This document shows positions 26,483 through 38,300 of a DNA stretch of 64,000 nt, in pieces. Both the position numbers and the translations under genes were made by a program. Every line of letters begins with the position of its first letter. Within the stretch, counting starts at the first letter, position 1. Under the pieces are notes generated by a model. The model saw nothing but the letters and a program-made list of their open reading frames with translations, had not been told where the DNA came from and did not search any database. Origin of the DNA: Schistosoma mansoni (Eukaryota; Platyhelminthes; Trematoda; Strigeidida; Schistosomatidae); NCBI RefSeq assembly GCF_000237925.1, contig NW_017386057.1, positions 310,001-374,000 of the forward strand. The letters are read 5' to 3'.

Positions 26483-26788
26483 TCACCAACGCTTTTGTGT
26501 GCTAATATAAAAAACTGCAACAGTTTAGAAATGCTGATGTGACTTACCATTGTTTCCTCGGATGAACGTATCACCATATTTGTTTTTCAACTGACCATCA
26601 ATGTACTCTTCAGTCTGTTCCAATACCACATTCATATAACCGTCTAGAGAAATTAGAACACCTGCATATTACTTAAGCTGCATGAATATAAAATTACCTC
26701 TGTAATCAGCACCTGAGTTAAGCTTAACTACCACTGGTCTTCCGACTATGAGTTTCAAGAAGTCCCTTGGTGTCTGTTTATGTGCCAT
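26483..26788 (-). CDS. LSM6: LSM6, U6 snRNA-associated Sm-like protein
   Basis: Three exons on the minus strand: 26788-26698, 26661-26548, 26514-26483, totalling 78 codons plus stop. Frames join exactly: G|GT across a 36 bp intron with GTAATT...GCAG ends, then G|TT across a 33 bp intron. The protein has the Sm fold: Sm1 motif residues in 'GRPVVVKLNSGADYRGVL' (about 16-33) and Sm2 in 'KYGDTFIRGNNV' (about 58-69). The near-identical N-terminus KQTPRDFLK and C-terminus ISTQKRW mark it as LSm6 and not another paralogue (human LSm6 has 80 residues). It belongs to the LSm2-8 ring that binds the U6 snRNA 3' end in the nucleus and the LSm1-7 ring in mRNA decay. It is convergent with MCM6. A CTAG acceptor ends at 26801, 12 bases before the start codon. 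Confidence 0.95.
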
Positions 26789-26839
26789 CCCTTCGTTTGT
26801 CTAGAAAAGAACTCATCGTTAGTGATGTAAATCTGACAG

Positions 26840-27380
26840 ATTAATACACAGCCCCCAAATGCCCTGGTACGGCCGAGAGTGGGGAGAGTACGCTCTCTCT
26901 CGAAATGCTCCCACATGGCCACGCGAATATATAGCCTTTGACAGGGAAGTCCTACTCACTGCCTTCTCGTGCCACGGGTGTTGTTTACAAAATTGAGAGG
27001 ACGAAAAGCGAATGTCCGGCGCTTTAACCGGGTTGGTGGACAAGGCGACTCCACCTAGGGGAGTTGGAAAACCCTGATTCCAAACCAATGGTGCACATGG
27101 GCTCCAGTATCCTGAGGGAACAAATGGCGTATGAATCAACCGTTGGTCACCGGCTACCATGGGAATGCATCTCCTCACGATGCTCCACTGCCTTGTGGAT
27201 CAGACTTTCGGTCAAAGGCTCCGGGTGTGGCCCCCTAAGAAAACCACCTGCTTCAGTTTGGGCACCTAGGCAGTATCACAGCCCTCAAGCAAATCGAATG
27301 AGATTTGTATGGCGCATATGTATCTGGTGCTTCCTTGTACCAATATTTATGTGTTTAAATAAATAAACAAATAAAAATAC
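26840..27380 (+). repeat. Repeat family C, longest copy
   Basis: Shares 26985-27380 with 21745-22148 at near identity, ending in TAAATAAATAAACAAATAAAAATA. The left part (26840-26985), with GGCCGAGAGTGGGGAGAGTACGC, is missing from the other copies and is probably more of the same element. It lies about 40 bp upstream of the LSM6 leader acceptor, so LSM6 regulatory sequence must be very short, lie inside this repeat, or lie beyond it. Confidence 0.65.
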
Positions 27381-28985
27381 ACAGACTTCTCAGTTCGTAG
27401 CCCAGGGATGAGTTATAAATTTGTGTTTGCTTCAGACTATACTCTTAGTGAGTTACTGCTCGCCTGCTATAGTCGGAGTATGTATAATGGTGTTTGGATC
27501 CTCTTACTTGTGGCTCGAAGTAAACTGCTTTTAATAACTAAACCACTACTTTCGGAAGGCATATTCAGCCACTTGAGACTTTTTGTCAATCATGTCTTTC
27601 ATGGTTACACTGTATAGGCGCTTCCGGAAAAGAAAATTGCGTACACATAAACTAAATCGAATCTAAACTATAAAATAACACGAGTGTGAAACTTGGAACT
27701 CAGTAGACATGTACAAGCATTCCAACTTGACTGAGCTACAAATGTTGCATGAAATGAATAATGACACTTCATGAGCAGGTAAACTTCGGTAACGGGTGGT
27801 CTTCTATTTGTGATTCACTGGTGGATTGGTGTTTGTATACCAAACCACTACTCTCATACGTACTTAGTTGTCACCGTTTATCAAATGCCTGCCAGTTTGA
27901 AATGGCCAATGAAACAATTAGCCGCATGGAGGTTTTGAGTAATAAAGCAGCAGTTCCACGTTTAGTCGCCACAATCTGGTCTCTAGGTGTTCGTGGTCTA
28001 GGAAGCTATATTGAACTTACAGATTTTGTAGACCTGAGGATGAGAATGTAATCTCTACGAGCATGACAGTCAATATTCAAAAGAGCTCTAGCGTATAAGC
28101 GATGAGGGACTAATGTATGAATATCAAGTTCGGGATGTGCAGACTTCTGGGAACACCGCAAGTCCGCTGTTTGAGCTTCTGCAACTGATGCAGCTTTAGC
28201 TCTCGGCTTCGTAATTGCAAGCAAAACACACTTCACGGATCTAATGTTTCATTAACATTGTGTACTTCGTTGCATAACCTATAGCACAGGTGCAAGTGGG
28301 ATAATGAGATGAAGTCCCGGGTTCTGTCTAAAGAATCTGCACGCCACGAAGCTCAGTAAACCAATCACGAAGAGGCACTTTAAGGGGAGTAATCTAACGA
28401 ACTCAGTGCGAAAATGGATTCAGTTATTAAATAAAGTTGGGAGAGTGCGACTTGTACTTGATACATTACGTAAGTGCATGAAAGGAGTAAAAAATGGAGA
28501 TGAATGAGAGCTGAACCGGAAATGTTAAACTAGTCGAGTTGAAATTTAATCTGATTTTCATTTTACGTAGGAATACGTTATAAAGACACAAATGGTGGTA
28601 GAGCGATAGTTGTAAACAGAGAATTAATCACTTGGATGATATTTACTTAACAGATCTAAGTTTTTAAATCCCATTGATCTCCCAGTAAATAAAATTGTCA
28701 GGATATCATGAATTATTTTGAAGGAAACTTTAGTGTAGTTACTTAACAGTTGATAACATACATTAGCAATTGTTAAGCACAAATATTTCCGAGAATAACT
28801 TGTCGATAAGGCAGGGATTCTGCAGAAAATCACGTGGACCTGTTAATAATTGTACAGGAGGAACATCTTTTTCAGCCAGGTCCAAAAATTCACATGCAAC
28901 AGAGGAATTAGTTTGTTGATACATCTAACTCAGCCCAACATTCCGAAAGAAACCGAAACGAAATATATTGTGGGAGTTGATAGTG
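27381..28985. other. Gene-free stretch, unassigned
   Basis: Frames at 27408-27617 and 27761-28051 have no recognised motif. Moderate GC content around 27790-28240 suggests decayed repeat sequence. No exon structure is supported. Confidence 0.4.
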
Positions 28986-28989
28986 TTTA

Positions 28990-31910
28990 TCCCACAGTAC
29001 AACGTAAACGCAGCAAAAACTAACGATAGTGACCGTCATAAATACCAAGCTACTTTACTTTCAATGCATTACCTGCACGACTGACCCAGAGAATGAATTT
29101 TCCGCGTCAGTGATAGGTTTTAAAAATTACTATATGTAGCGGTTAAAAATATCTGCATAGTAGTTTAAATGGTTCTGGATGGAATGAAAGAAGTTTTCTT
29201 TTAACTGGCTTTTTATCTGATAGCAGTGGATCATCGATGCTTCTAGGTGGGAACATAGATAAGCTTAACGCCAAAATAGTCCTATTGTATTGGGATTTCT
29301 TCGTGAGATACCGTCCTTAGTCCTTAAGAACATATATGGTTTCCTCTTAAAGGACAGCTAGGAAGTCACTTGGACTAGCTCAGTCGGCAGTGAATTCCAA
29401 TATTCGACTACTCTCAAGGAGTAGAAGATGTGAATGCATTCCTTTCTGTTGTGTTGTTTCTCCAGTTTCTGGGTGCTAACCTTAAGTTTTGTTTTGGGAC
29501 TAAACTTAAATAGGTGTTTAAGGGGATGTTCACAAGTGTTTATGATGATAGAAGTCATTAGAAGGTCACCTCTAAGACGCATGTACTCTAACTGGTAGAG
29601 GTTTAGCGATTGGAGGCACTCTTCATAGGACTTAAATATGGATCACCAAACCGATTTTGTGGCTCGTTGTCAAATACGTTCCAGTGTGAGGGAGGAAAAG
29701 CTATGTTTCTATACTTTAAATGGGGTCGAATAAAACTTTTGAGGACCAGGTGGAAAGTTCTTCCGTCAGACTGACTAAAAATGTTCTTCGACATTGCCAC
29801 TGTTAGGTTTGTTCGGAAGATATTTCTGTCTCAGTTGGCGTAAGACTTCAGATCATAGTTGTTCCAATACTCCTAGATCCTTTTCAACTTAAGGTACCCC
29901 TAGGCGGGAGTTCCATAAGTTGCATTCGTAGTCTGAAACATATCTCTGGTGGACTACGTCACACTTTGAAGTGTTGAAGATAATTCCATTGTTGTCTGCT
30001 CAACTATGAAGTCCAGTTAGATCCTCCTGAAGTAGCAACTTATACTCTTAGTTGAAAACTCCTCTCCTGAGTCTCACATCATTGGTGAAAGTTAATAAAT
30101 CAGACGATACCTGCCGTAGGACCTTGCCTCTAAAATTTAAAAAGATAAGAGGTACCAGTGCTGAATCCTGGTGAGCCTCACCGGCACATCTTGTAGCCTG
30201 ATACAAATTGAAGTTAACCCTGACCTTAGAAAGTCAACTATTTGTGTTTGAAGTAATACAACCAGATAATGGTGAATTGATAACGAATCGTTTGAGCTTA
30301 TTGATATGACATATATGGTTGACCCTATCAAAAGCTTTTGAGAAGCAGAAGTATATGACGTCAACCTTCCCCTTACGATCAAAGATGCTTGTCCATCTGG
30401 CTACCGTAGTGGCCTTCTTTAAACCATGTTGTTGGGATGCAGAGGAGTTTATAAATTATAAGTTGTCACATACACCCTCGCATATCAGGGACTCCATAAT
30501 TACAGAGGATATTGGGTAAAGTGCTACGGACGAGTAGCTTGGAGTTTACTGAGTCGACCTCCATCGAAAATTAGTGTAATATAAACAAGGTTTCAATTGT
30601 TGAGTACCATACCTCGGATTAGTGAATGTGAGGACATCACATTGAGTGGTCTTATCAAGGTTGTCCATTAGCTTTACCTGATACTGAGGTCTGTCTTCAT
30701 TACCTCGGTGCATTGGTTCCTTGCTTGTTTGAATTGCCTATATGCGTTGTTGCTACTAGTTCATTTGTGTTCCATCCAGTAGTGTCTTTTGCGGCTTGGT
30801 AAACCAAGGGTACAATCCTTGATGGCTGTAGGTTGTTTGTAGGTTTTTATGGACTGTTTGTGGGACAGACTGCCTTGTGGGACACAAAATCACCTGCGGT
30901 AAGAAATCCGAGTGAGCTTCCCTGTGAAGTTGGGGGTGTGCTTCCATCTAAGAGTGACAGAGTCTGATATTTTCTTTAGCCAGTTACTAACTTCATATTT
31001 TCGGATGATCGCAGATCTACAATGAAGTTGAAAAGTCAAACTTCTTTAGAGTTGTCATCTCCAATGTACTTTTGTTCAGAGAAGTTGATTTTAAGAAGAT
31101 TGATGTCTCTTGGAATCAAGATATGAGTGTATCCGGGACGAATGCAGCGAGATAATCCCTCCGGCGTACGATTTTGGTACCGAGTGTCAACAGTGAGCTT
31201 CTTGAGGATCACTTCGACTGGAAACCTCGAGGCGTTAGACAATCTTACTGAGCATCATGCAGATTCATCAAGATTGATAAACTCTTGAGTGTACACATGA
31301 TATGTTATCAGGCAAGATCGCAGGTGTACGACTACCCTATTCCTGTTTTTCTGTCGTTGCGAAAGATGTCATACCGGGCATCGCTAGCTCACTGCCCGTT
31401 ATTTGAGAAGTCTATGTTTCAGATATTCCTATCAGATGAGTATTACTAGCGTTACTTAGTTCATTCAACTCGTCCGTTTTCCTCAATAAACTCGTGGCGT
31501 TCGTACATGGGAATTAATGCGTTCCACTTGAGGTGCATGAGCTTTCTCATCCCGTTTGTCTGAATTAGCTTTATGTTAGTGAACAGGCAACCTGTTTACA
31601 CAGTTTTCCAAATTGGTAGCCTCTGTCCGTCTTTTCATGATCTTCATAGTCTGCAAATGGAACAGTCAGTTATGACTGCTTGATTCTTGCAATGTGTGAC
31701 CTGTCTGGATGCATGGGGAGCTCAGTTGAAAACCAATGTCTGCTTGTACAACATGCTTCGAGAGTGACAGCCGTTAGATGGGAGGATGAATGGGTTATCT
31801 TCAATATTCGGGATCTAGAATCTCTGTCATTCTTGAGTAATATCACCAATCGTTTGGTCAATACGCTTTTGAGCTTCAAGGATTGCTCTATGAATTTTCA
31901 CTCATAGTTT
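28990..31910 (-). mobile_element. Decayed CR1/jockey-like non-LTR retrotransposon
   Basis: On the minus strand the reverse transcriptase core is visible as 'FCFSKAFDRVNHICHINKLK' (about 30355-30296). Later comes a relic of the finger/thumb region 'SFIRPHLKYRNIAFPP' (29750-29695) and the C-terminal 'EYWNSLPTELVQ' (29405-29365). The catalytic-box region near 30080 reads degenerate (F-T-N-D in place of F-A-D-D). Stops and frameshifts occur throughout. This is a different family from the RTE-like copies and from the 22-25 kb element. The 5' part (30500-31910) is only weakly recognisable. Confidence 0.65.
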
Positions 31911-32699
31911 GCATAGTCAGGGTCCATTGTTTTCTGGGACACCTTGCACAATGATATATCTTCAAAAGAAGAACGTCTCGTGAGGTTGTAAATATGTTTA
32001 AAAACTCTCGATTCTCCCCAAATTAAAAAGGAGCTAAATAAACCGCAAACCCAGGGAACAAACTTTTAGAATAGGTTAAAAATACACCAGGTATTAAAAG
32101 CAATTCGAGTTATAAACGGCCACTTGGACGCACACAGTTACGTTACCCCGTGTATGTTGATACCACAGGCGTACCTGGTACACATCACTCACCTCGGCCG
32201 TTCCATTGTGATCAATCGCCACTGTTGTGACGTGTTTGACCCTATGTTCTCGTTGGATTGTTAATGTGCAAACCACTTGTTTATTTGGTGTAAACGCAGA
32301 TACAATGCTCGCACATAGAAGGCAAACTATTCGAGTGTGTGGGAACTAGAATTATTGAAGGCTTCTGCTGTTTTGGCACAATTTTGTCTGGCTTTCAAAA
32401 TGATCAGAGCAGTGATTACGAAGCTTTGGATTAAGACAATAATTTGTGTTACGCTGAATTCAACTTATCAGACTCGTTTTATCTTCACTATGTATATACA
32501 CCTCATACATATTGATTATCTTTTGCACTTAATTGGAACTTTCATAGCATCACCCAAAACTATGACTGTGCTCGCACAAGCACTTATTCTAACGTCATAT
32601 CTTACCACAATAATAAGTTATTTACTTATTAATTTATTCTGTTTTATTTTATTGCTCGTTTTTGCTATACATACATAGTTAATTATTCTGTTCTGCGTT
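31911..32699. other. Gene-free stretch before assembly gap
   Basis: Includes a 113-codon plus frame (32337-32678) of hydrophobic, AT-driven composition with no family resemblance. No exon is supported. Confidence 0.35.
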
Positions 32700-32899
32700 N
32701 NNNNNNNNNNNNNNNNNNNNNNNNNNNNNNNNNNNNNNNNNNNNNNNNNNNNNNNNNNNNNNNNNNNNNNNNNNNNNNNNNNNNNNNNNNNNNNNNNNNN
32801 NNNNNNNNNNNNNNNNNNNNNNNNNNNNNNNNNNNNNNNNNNNNNNNNNNNNNNNNNNNNNNNNNNNNNNNNNNNNNNNNNNNNNNNNNNNNNNNNNNN
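32700..32899. other. Assembly gap (200 N)
   Basis: Run of exactly 200 N, the same length as two other gaps in the window, which suggests a placeholder of unknown true size. Confidence 0.95.
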
Positions 32900-33345
32900 T
32901 TGAATAAAGTTACTCCTTAAATTTCCGTGTCAAAATAATGTGTGATTTGCCTATAATGTGCGGTCACACTCAAAATGGTGCACTTATGTTGTAAAATGGA
33001 TGAACTCATATGGGTTGTTTAGAACTGAAATCATGAGTAACTTTGTACAAATCATGTTGGCGTATGAGTTTTCAGTAAACAAAGTTTACGTTGGAAGAGA
33101 ATTCAGTGTTACAGTTTTGCGCTCTCTTGACGATTGGATGATAAAAATAAGGTCCATGTTGATAATTTTAGAATACCTTCAGTTGTCGAGGAAGTTCAGA
33201 AAAACAAAAGTCGTAGCACAAGTTATGTAGGCTGCTTTCTGATTTCAGTTGACAAGCGCTACGTAATATCGACAAAAAGTGGACGTTAGACCCTTTTTTA
33301 ATATCTGACTGGTTATCTGACGAAAAACGTTACTCGCAGAGTGCA

Positions 33346-33346
33346 G

Positions 33347-33381
<35 letters not shown>
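33346..33381. repeat. (TA)n microsatellite
   Basis: About 18 uninterrupted TA units between GTGCAGC and GCAAATG. Confidence 0.95.
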
Positions 33382-33382
<1 letters not shown>

Positions 33383-34469
33383 CAAATGTGAAGTTGGCAA
33401 TTGTCTACACATGATTGATTAACTATTATTTGCTCAAGTTCCAGACTTTATATATCGTTCTTTGGCCGCAAGTTTAAAGTATACTTGAATGCATTCTATA
33501 GCGTACTTGCACGTATTTGGAAGGTTTTTCCTGGCAATACAGATAAAATTTCATCAAGGACATTTTAGAGTATTTTAATTATAGGGTATTAACCACGGAG
33601 TTAATGCTAACTTTAATAATCCAAATCATCACTGGTTACCTCCTGGATCAGAGTCAATCATTCAAAGTCTTAAAACACTGTCAGTACATGACTGCCAAGA
33701 ATCCAGTAATGTTTTTATGTGGGTCTAGTTATAGTCCATAAGCAGTATGAAACTATGAACTGGTTAGTAAAGATGTGTGTTCTGTTATTAGACCAAACCA
33801 TTTTGGAGCCTTGCTTGCCAGATTTTCATGCGTTATGAGCTGAAATTAAAAGATGTATTATTAATAAAGTCATTTTCTACAAAACAGTCGAGGCATTAGC
33901 AAGTCTTTATGGGACTATGATTGCAAGCAAGATCATAATGTGTTTTTATTTAGTTAGTTTATTCTTGAGATATTAACCACTCCGTGCTCCTAGCTTTCAT
34001 GTGATACTTTAATATGCTGATGGGCATAAGAATTTTTAGTCGGTAGCAATATTAAAAGTCGTTATAGACGAACCGCTTAACATCATTTTATAAGGTATCT
34101 TATGGGTTAGATTTCCTATTGAATTATGTAAAAATGGTTTTTTACTTTTACAAGTGGACCATATCAAAAACAATTCCGAATTTTCCGCGGTAGTATATGA
34201 TTTGTTTAATAGTGTTCAGTATCTAGCTTAGGAAGAAAGTGATAAATTTGATCTTACTTATTCAGATTTTGCTTTACATTCAATTGGAAATGATGCCTTT
34301 CAACCATTAAATTGTTATCTATACAACAATTTAAGGTGGTCAGAAATATCACGAATGGTTTTATATAGAAACCACGTCATGTACTTCTGCTGAAACATTG
34401 TAAAGTACTGTATAAACATATCTAATAATCAGTATAGGGTTGTGGATATTGTTGAGTTTAAATTGATAT
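33382..34469. other. Gene-free stretch
   Basis: AT-rich with no supported exon. A short open piece after an acceptor-like TTATAG (33585-33683) was considered and not adopted. Confidence 0.4.
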
Positions 34470-34745
34470 CGTCAATGGATCAGAGTTAGACCACCAGTGG
34501 AAACCTGGGAGCACTGGATGGACGTTTCGTCCTAGTATAGGATTCGTAAGCAGTATGCGTCTACAATCCCGCGCGCAAACGCCTAACCCACAGACCACTG
34601 AGCCGGTCAGCAACCAACGGTGTTAATGTGTAATGTCAACCAATCCACGATATTGCGCGACCGTCCACCATTGTCTTCAGTGAGTAACTTTCTCACAACA
34701 AACACGGTTGAACTCTACTGGCCACGGCTTCTCACTAGAACTCCT
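34470..34745 (-). mobile_element. Hammerhead SINE (second family), degenerate
   Basis: The minus-strand copy includes the 5' half (TTCTAGTGAGAAGCCG, CAACCGTGTTTG), pol III head, ribozyme relic (34560-34511) and the TTTCCACTGGTGGTCTAAC end. The ribozyme core reads CTTACGA in place of CTGANGA and stem III no longer pairs. GAAA is kept. It is likely inactive. Confidence 0.75.
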
Positions 34746-35099
34746 GGAAGTTCATGTTGAAACAAGTAACTAGTGAGCACATGATAATTGTCAGTGTAGA
34801 ATTGTGGAGATTGTTGAGTTTCGTAACGCGGTTTTGTAGAAAAGTTCTCCAAAAGTGGTATAAAGAGGCGTTCAGACAGAATTTAAGGAAATCTATTTTA
34901 TTAACCGCAGGCGGTAGTTTTGTGGTAGCCAATTGCTGCTTCACATAACTGGGATAAAGTTCTGTTTTAGTTAAAAATATTTTAGATTCGAAAGTGTTAT
35001 AACGAACGCTTGAGGTAAGAAATTTATTTATTATTCCTATAATTTGTGTAATCCGCGTCCGCGATCTGTTTCTAATTATTTATAAGGTTTTAAAAATGG
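34746..35099. other. Gene-free stretch between hammerhead SINE and gap
   Basis: No recognisable gene. The opposing small frames at 34735-34948 are mutual shadows. Confidence 0.4.
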
Positions 35100-35323
35100 N
35101 NNNNNNNNNNNNNNNNNNNNNNNNNNNNNNNNNNNNNNNNNNNNNNNNNNNNNNNNNNNNNNNNNNNNNNNNNNNNNNNNNNNNNNNNNNNNNNNNNNNN
35201 NNNNNNNNNNNNNNNNNNNNNNNNNNNNNNNNNNNNNNNNNNNNNNNNNNNNNNNNNNNNNNNNNNNNNNNNNNNNNNNNNNNNNNNNNNNNNNNNNNNN
35301 NNNNNNNNNNNNNNNNNNNNNNN
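35100..35323. other. Assembly gap (224 N)
   Basis: Run of 224 N. The uneven length suggests an estimated gap size. Confidence 0.95.
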
Positions 35324-35692
35324 TAGAAAAACAGAAAAGGAATTTAGTTTTCAGTGTGTGGACGTTATAAGCTCTTCATTTTAATAATATTTAGATCCCA
35401 GCGTTTTTCTCTCCCAAGAATCTTTGAACAATTTCTTAAGAATTTTCTTGTGAAAAAGAATTTTGAGGAGACCTTACAAATTGAATAATAATTAGCTTCA
35501 TTAATCATAGATTTACTGTTATACCTAACTATTCACCTATGTGATTACTAGAAGTGACAAAATTTACAGATCATATTATCTGAGTAATACCAGTAGAAAT
35601 TTTTGTACTTGGTAACACCTAATGACTCTTTTTCTTGTATTTTTTAAACCATTTAACACAATTCAATTATAAACTAAAGCATTAGGCTATGT
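35324..35692. other. AT-rich stretch between gaps
   Basis: No feature was recognised in this 369 bp island between two gaps. Confidence 0.4.
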
Positions 35693-36125
35693 NNNNNNNN
35701 NNNNNNNNNNNNNNNNNNNNNNNNNNNNNNNNNNNNNNNNNNNNNNNNNNNNNNNNNNNNNNNNNNNNNNNNNNNNNNNNNNNNNNNNNNNNNNNNNNNN
35801 NNNNNNNNNNNNNNNNNNNNNNNNNNNNNNNNNNNNNNNNNNNNNNNNNNNNNNNNNNNNNNNNNNNNNNNNNNNNNNNNNNNNNNNNNNNNNNNNNNNN
35901 NNNNNNNNNNNNNNNNNNNNNNNNNNNNNNNNNNNNNNNNNNNNNNNNNNNNNNNNNNNNNNNNNNNNNNNNNNNNNNNNNNNNNNNNNNNNNNNNNNNN
36001 NNNNNNNNNNNNNNNNNNNNNNNNNNNNNNNNNNNNNNNNNNNNNNNNNNNNNNNNNNNNNNNNNNNNNNNNNNNNNNNNNNNNNNNNNNNNNNNNNNNN
36101 NNNNNNNNNNNNNNNNNNNNNNNNN
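35693..36125. other. Assembly gap (433 N)
   Basis: Run of 433 N. Confidence 0.95.
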
Positions 36126-36242
36126 CTATATCAGATGACCAGCTCAGCAGAATACTACAACAACAGCAAGCACAACTTGATGCACAAATGCGGTTGTTGG
36201 AGACTCTGATGCAACAGTTTAGCATCCAAAACTCGAGTTCAG
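36126..36242 (+). pseudogene. Possible gag-like fragment of an LTR retrotransposon
   Basis: Immediately after the gap a plus frame reads 'SDDQLSRILQQQQAQLDAQ' and then 'LETLMQQFSIQ', a Gln-rich amphipathic start like that of schistosome LTR-retrotransposon gag proteins. It is cut at 36242, where the duplicated block begins. A Gln-rich host exon is the alternative. The assignment is weak because only about 39 codons are visible. Confidence 0.35.
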
Positions 36243-38300
36243 ATAAAACTAGCACGTCATTATTTTCATGTTCAGTAGTGTTAATGCAGTAGATACATTG
36301 GAATGAATGTTATGATCTATCTGTTTCTAAATATATGTGACGACTTCATTGACTAAAGTGCGTTACACAGTTGTTTTTAACTATATCATTACTCGTAACT
36401 CAAATAACTCTCAGTTGATGAAAAGATCTGGAATAGGGTGAAAACACTTTATCGCAAGGTGGCTGGAGGTATTCTGGACCCGGATTTTCCACTGGCCAGA
36501 ACACTTCAGGAATATCGACCATCCTCAAGCACTTAGTATCATTGTGACATATGGACTCAATAAGACTGAAGATCATATTGTAATTTCATCGATAGAATTC
36601 GATTATCACTAAAAGAATAAAAAAACATGCTATTGATTCTTACTCTTTTGTTCCCGATTGTCAAACAAACTAGGTATATAAATTTTATAGAGAAAGTTGA
36701 CATACGGTTTTCTTTTAATTCCTAACACTGTTAAATTATACGAGCTAGTTGTGTGATCTATAAATGCTTTCTTTTCACATTAACAAATATATCTCAATTA
36801 TCATTTTATCCAAAACAAATACGCATATGGTGAGAACAGGCAAGAAGAGCATCTGAGAAAGTTTTGTTTGAATCAAAGGCAGACTAATTATTAGTAAGTA
36901 TGACGTAAAATAAAGAATAAAGAACAATTAGTTGCAAATAGGTTTTCTTCGAAATAAAAGACAATACTATTATTCACAAATTTTTTGTTCATTATGTAAC
37001 CGACTCGTTTGATTCGACAATCAGTTATCTACTGAACAGAAAGGTACAAATGCAAAAGGTATGCTGTGCAATTCATATTGACCGTAACACAGTTGGTAAA
37101 TATCAATCTTCGTTATCATGTTTAAAAATATTTTAAAGAAACCGGAATCGAAATAATTTACAAGTGTTTTGGATGTTAAACTCTCCTGTTGCCCCTCATG
37201 GAGGAGCAAAGCCAACCACCAACACTACCCATCCAACATCGTCCTGGGGAATCCTTTCCAGTTGTTTTTACATTCTATTCATCCTTTTCAAGTCTGCTTC
37301 CGATTCCCGCTTGTCTCGTGATGTAGTTTGATGATTTCCTCAATGTGTGTCCTATTCACTTCCAGCGTCTTTTAATAATTTCCTCTTCAGCTCGAAGTTG
37401 GCTTGTTCTCTCCCACAGTAGACTGTCGCTCATGGTATCCAACCAACGGACATTCAGCATCTTGAGGAGACAATTTTGCATAAATACTTGTACTGTTTTG
37501 ATGATGGTTGTAGTAGTTCTGGAAGTTTCAGCTCCGTACAGTAGAACTGTTTTGACGTTCGTATTGAAGATTGTGACTTTGACATCGGTTGACAGACGGT
37601 TGTGTTTGAGTTACATATGTTCTTCAACTGTAGGAATGCTGTCTTTGCTTTGCTAATCCTCGCCTTTACACCTGCATCAGATCCTCCTCGTTCATCCATT
37701 ATGCTGTTGACCAGGAACGTGAAAGTTTCCACCTCTTCCAGTGTTTCTCCATCAGATGTGATTGGGTTGGTGTTCTCCGTGTTGTATTCGAGGATCTTGC
37801 ATTTCCCTTGTGTATGTTAAGGCTTACTGATACAGAGACTGCTGCTCCACTAGTTGTCTTAATCTGCATTTGTTGATGTGTATGAGATAGAAGGACTAGG
37901 TCATCTGCGACTTCCAAATCTTCTAGTTGCATCCAACCCATTCATTGTAGTCCGTGTTTCCTGTCAGATGAGGAAGTCTTCATAACTCAGTCAACCACTA
38001 GAAGAAAGAGAGAGGGAGAGAGTAGACAGTCTCGTCTAACTCAGGTCCTCACTTCAAATGCGTCTGTCAGCTGTCCTCCATGCGCCACATTGCACTGTGG
38101 TCCGTCGTATGAATTCCGAATGATGATGACAACTTCTCAGGTACTCCATAGTATCGAAGAAATTTTCATAATGTTCTCCTATCCACACAGTCAAATGCTT
38201 CCTCATAGTCAAGGAAGTTGATATATAGTAACGAGTTCCATCCAATTGGTTGTTCAACGATGAGCAATGGTGTTGTAATTTAGTCTGTGCAAGACCCATC
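36241..38300. repeat. Duplicated block, copy 1
   Basis: Starts AGATAAAACTAGCACGTC and is essentially identical, base for base by eye, to 53826-55615. It contains about 950 bp of non-RTE DNA (36241-37190) plus the 3' part of an RTE-like element. Identity is near perfect to about 38028, then substitutions appear in a cluster (38028-38045) and the copies diverge clearly after about 38246. Confidence 0.9.

Noticed and set aside
27761-28051. 96-codon plus frame
   Set aside because: No family resemblance, and it is surrounded by decayed repeat-like DNA.
32337-32678. 113-codon hydrophobic plus frame, considered as a membrane protein
   Set aside because: Composition matches AT-rich noncoding DNA. 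There is no splice context or homology, and it ends at a gap.
33585-33683. Open 33-codon piece after an acceptor-like TTATAG with a possible donor, in phase with the TRPM exon at 40029
   Set aside because: The residues do not resemble the TRPM segment that should precede ELFLWAIL, and such short AT-rich open pieces are common by chance.
35689-36138. Long frames made of unknown residues
   Set aside because: They are translations of assembly-gap N and carry no information. The same applies at 35096, 41258-41552 and 57677-58138.
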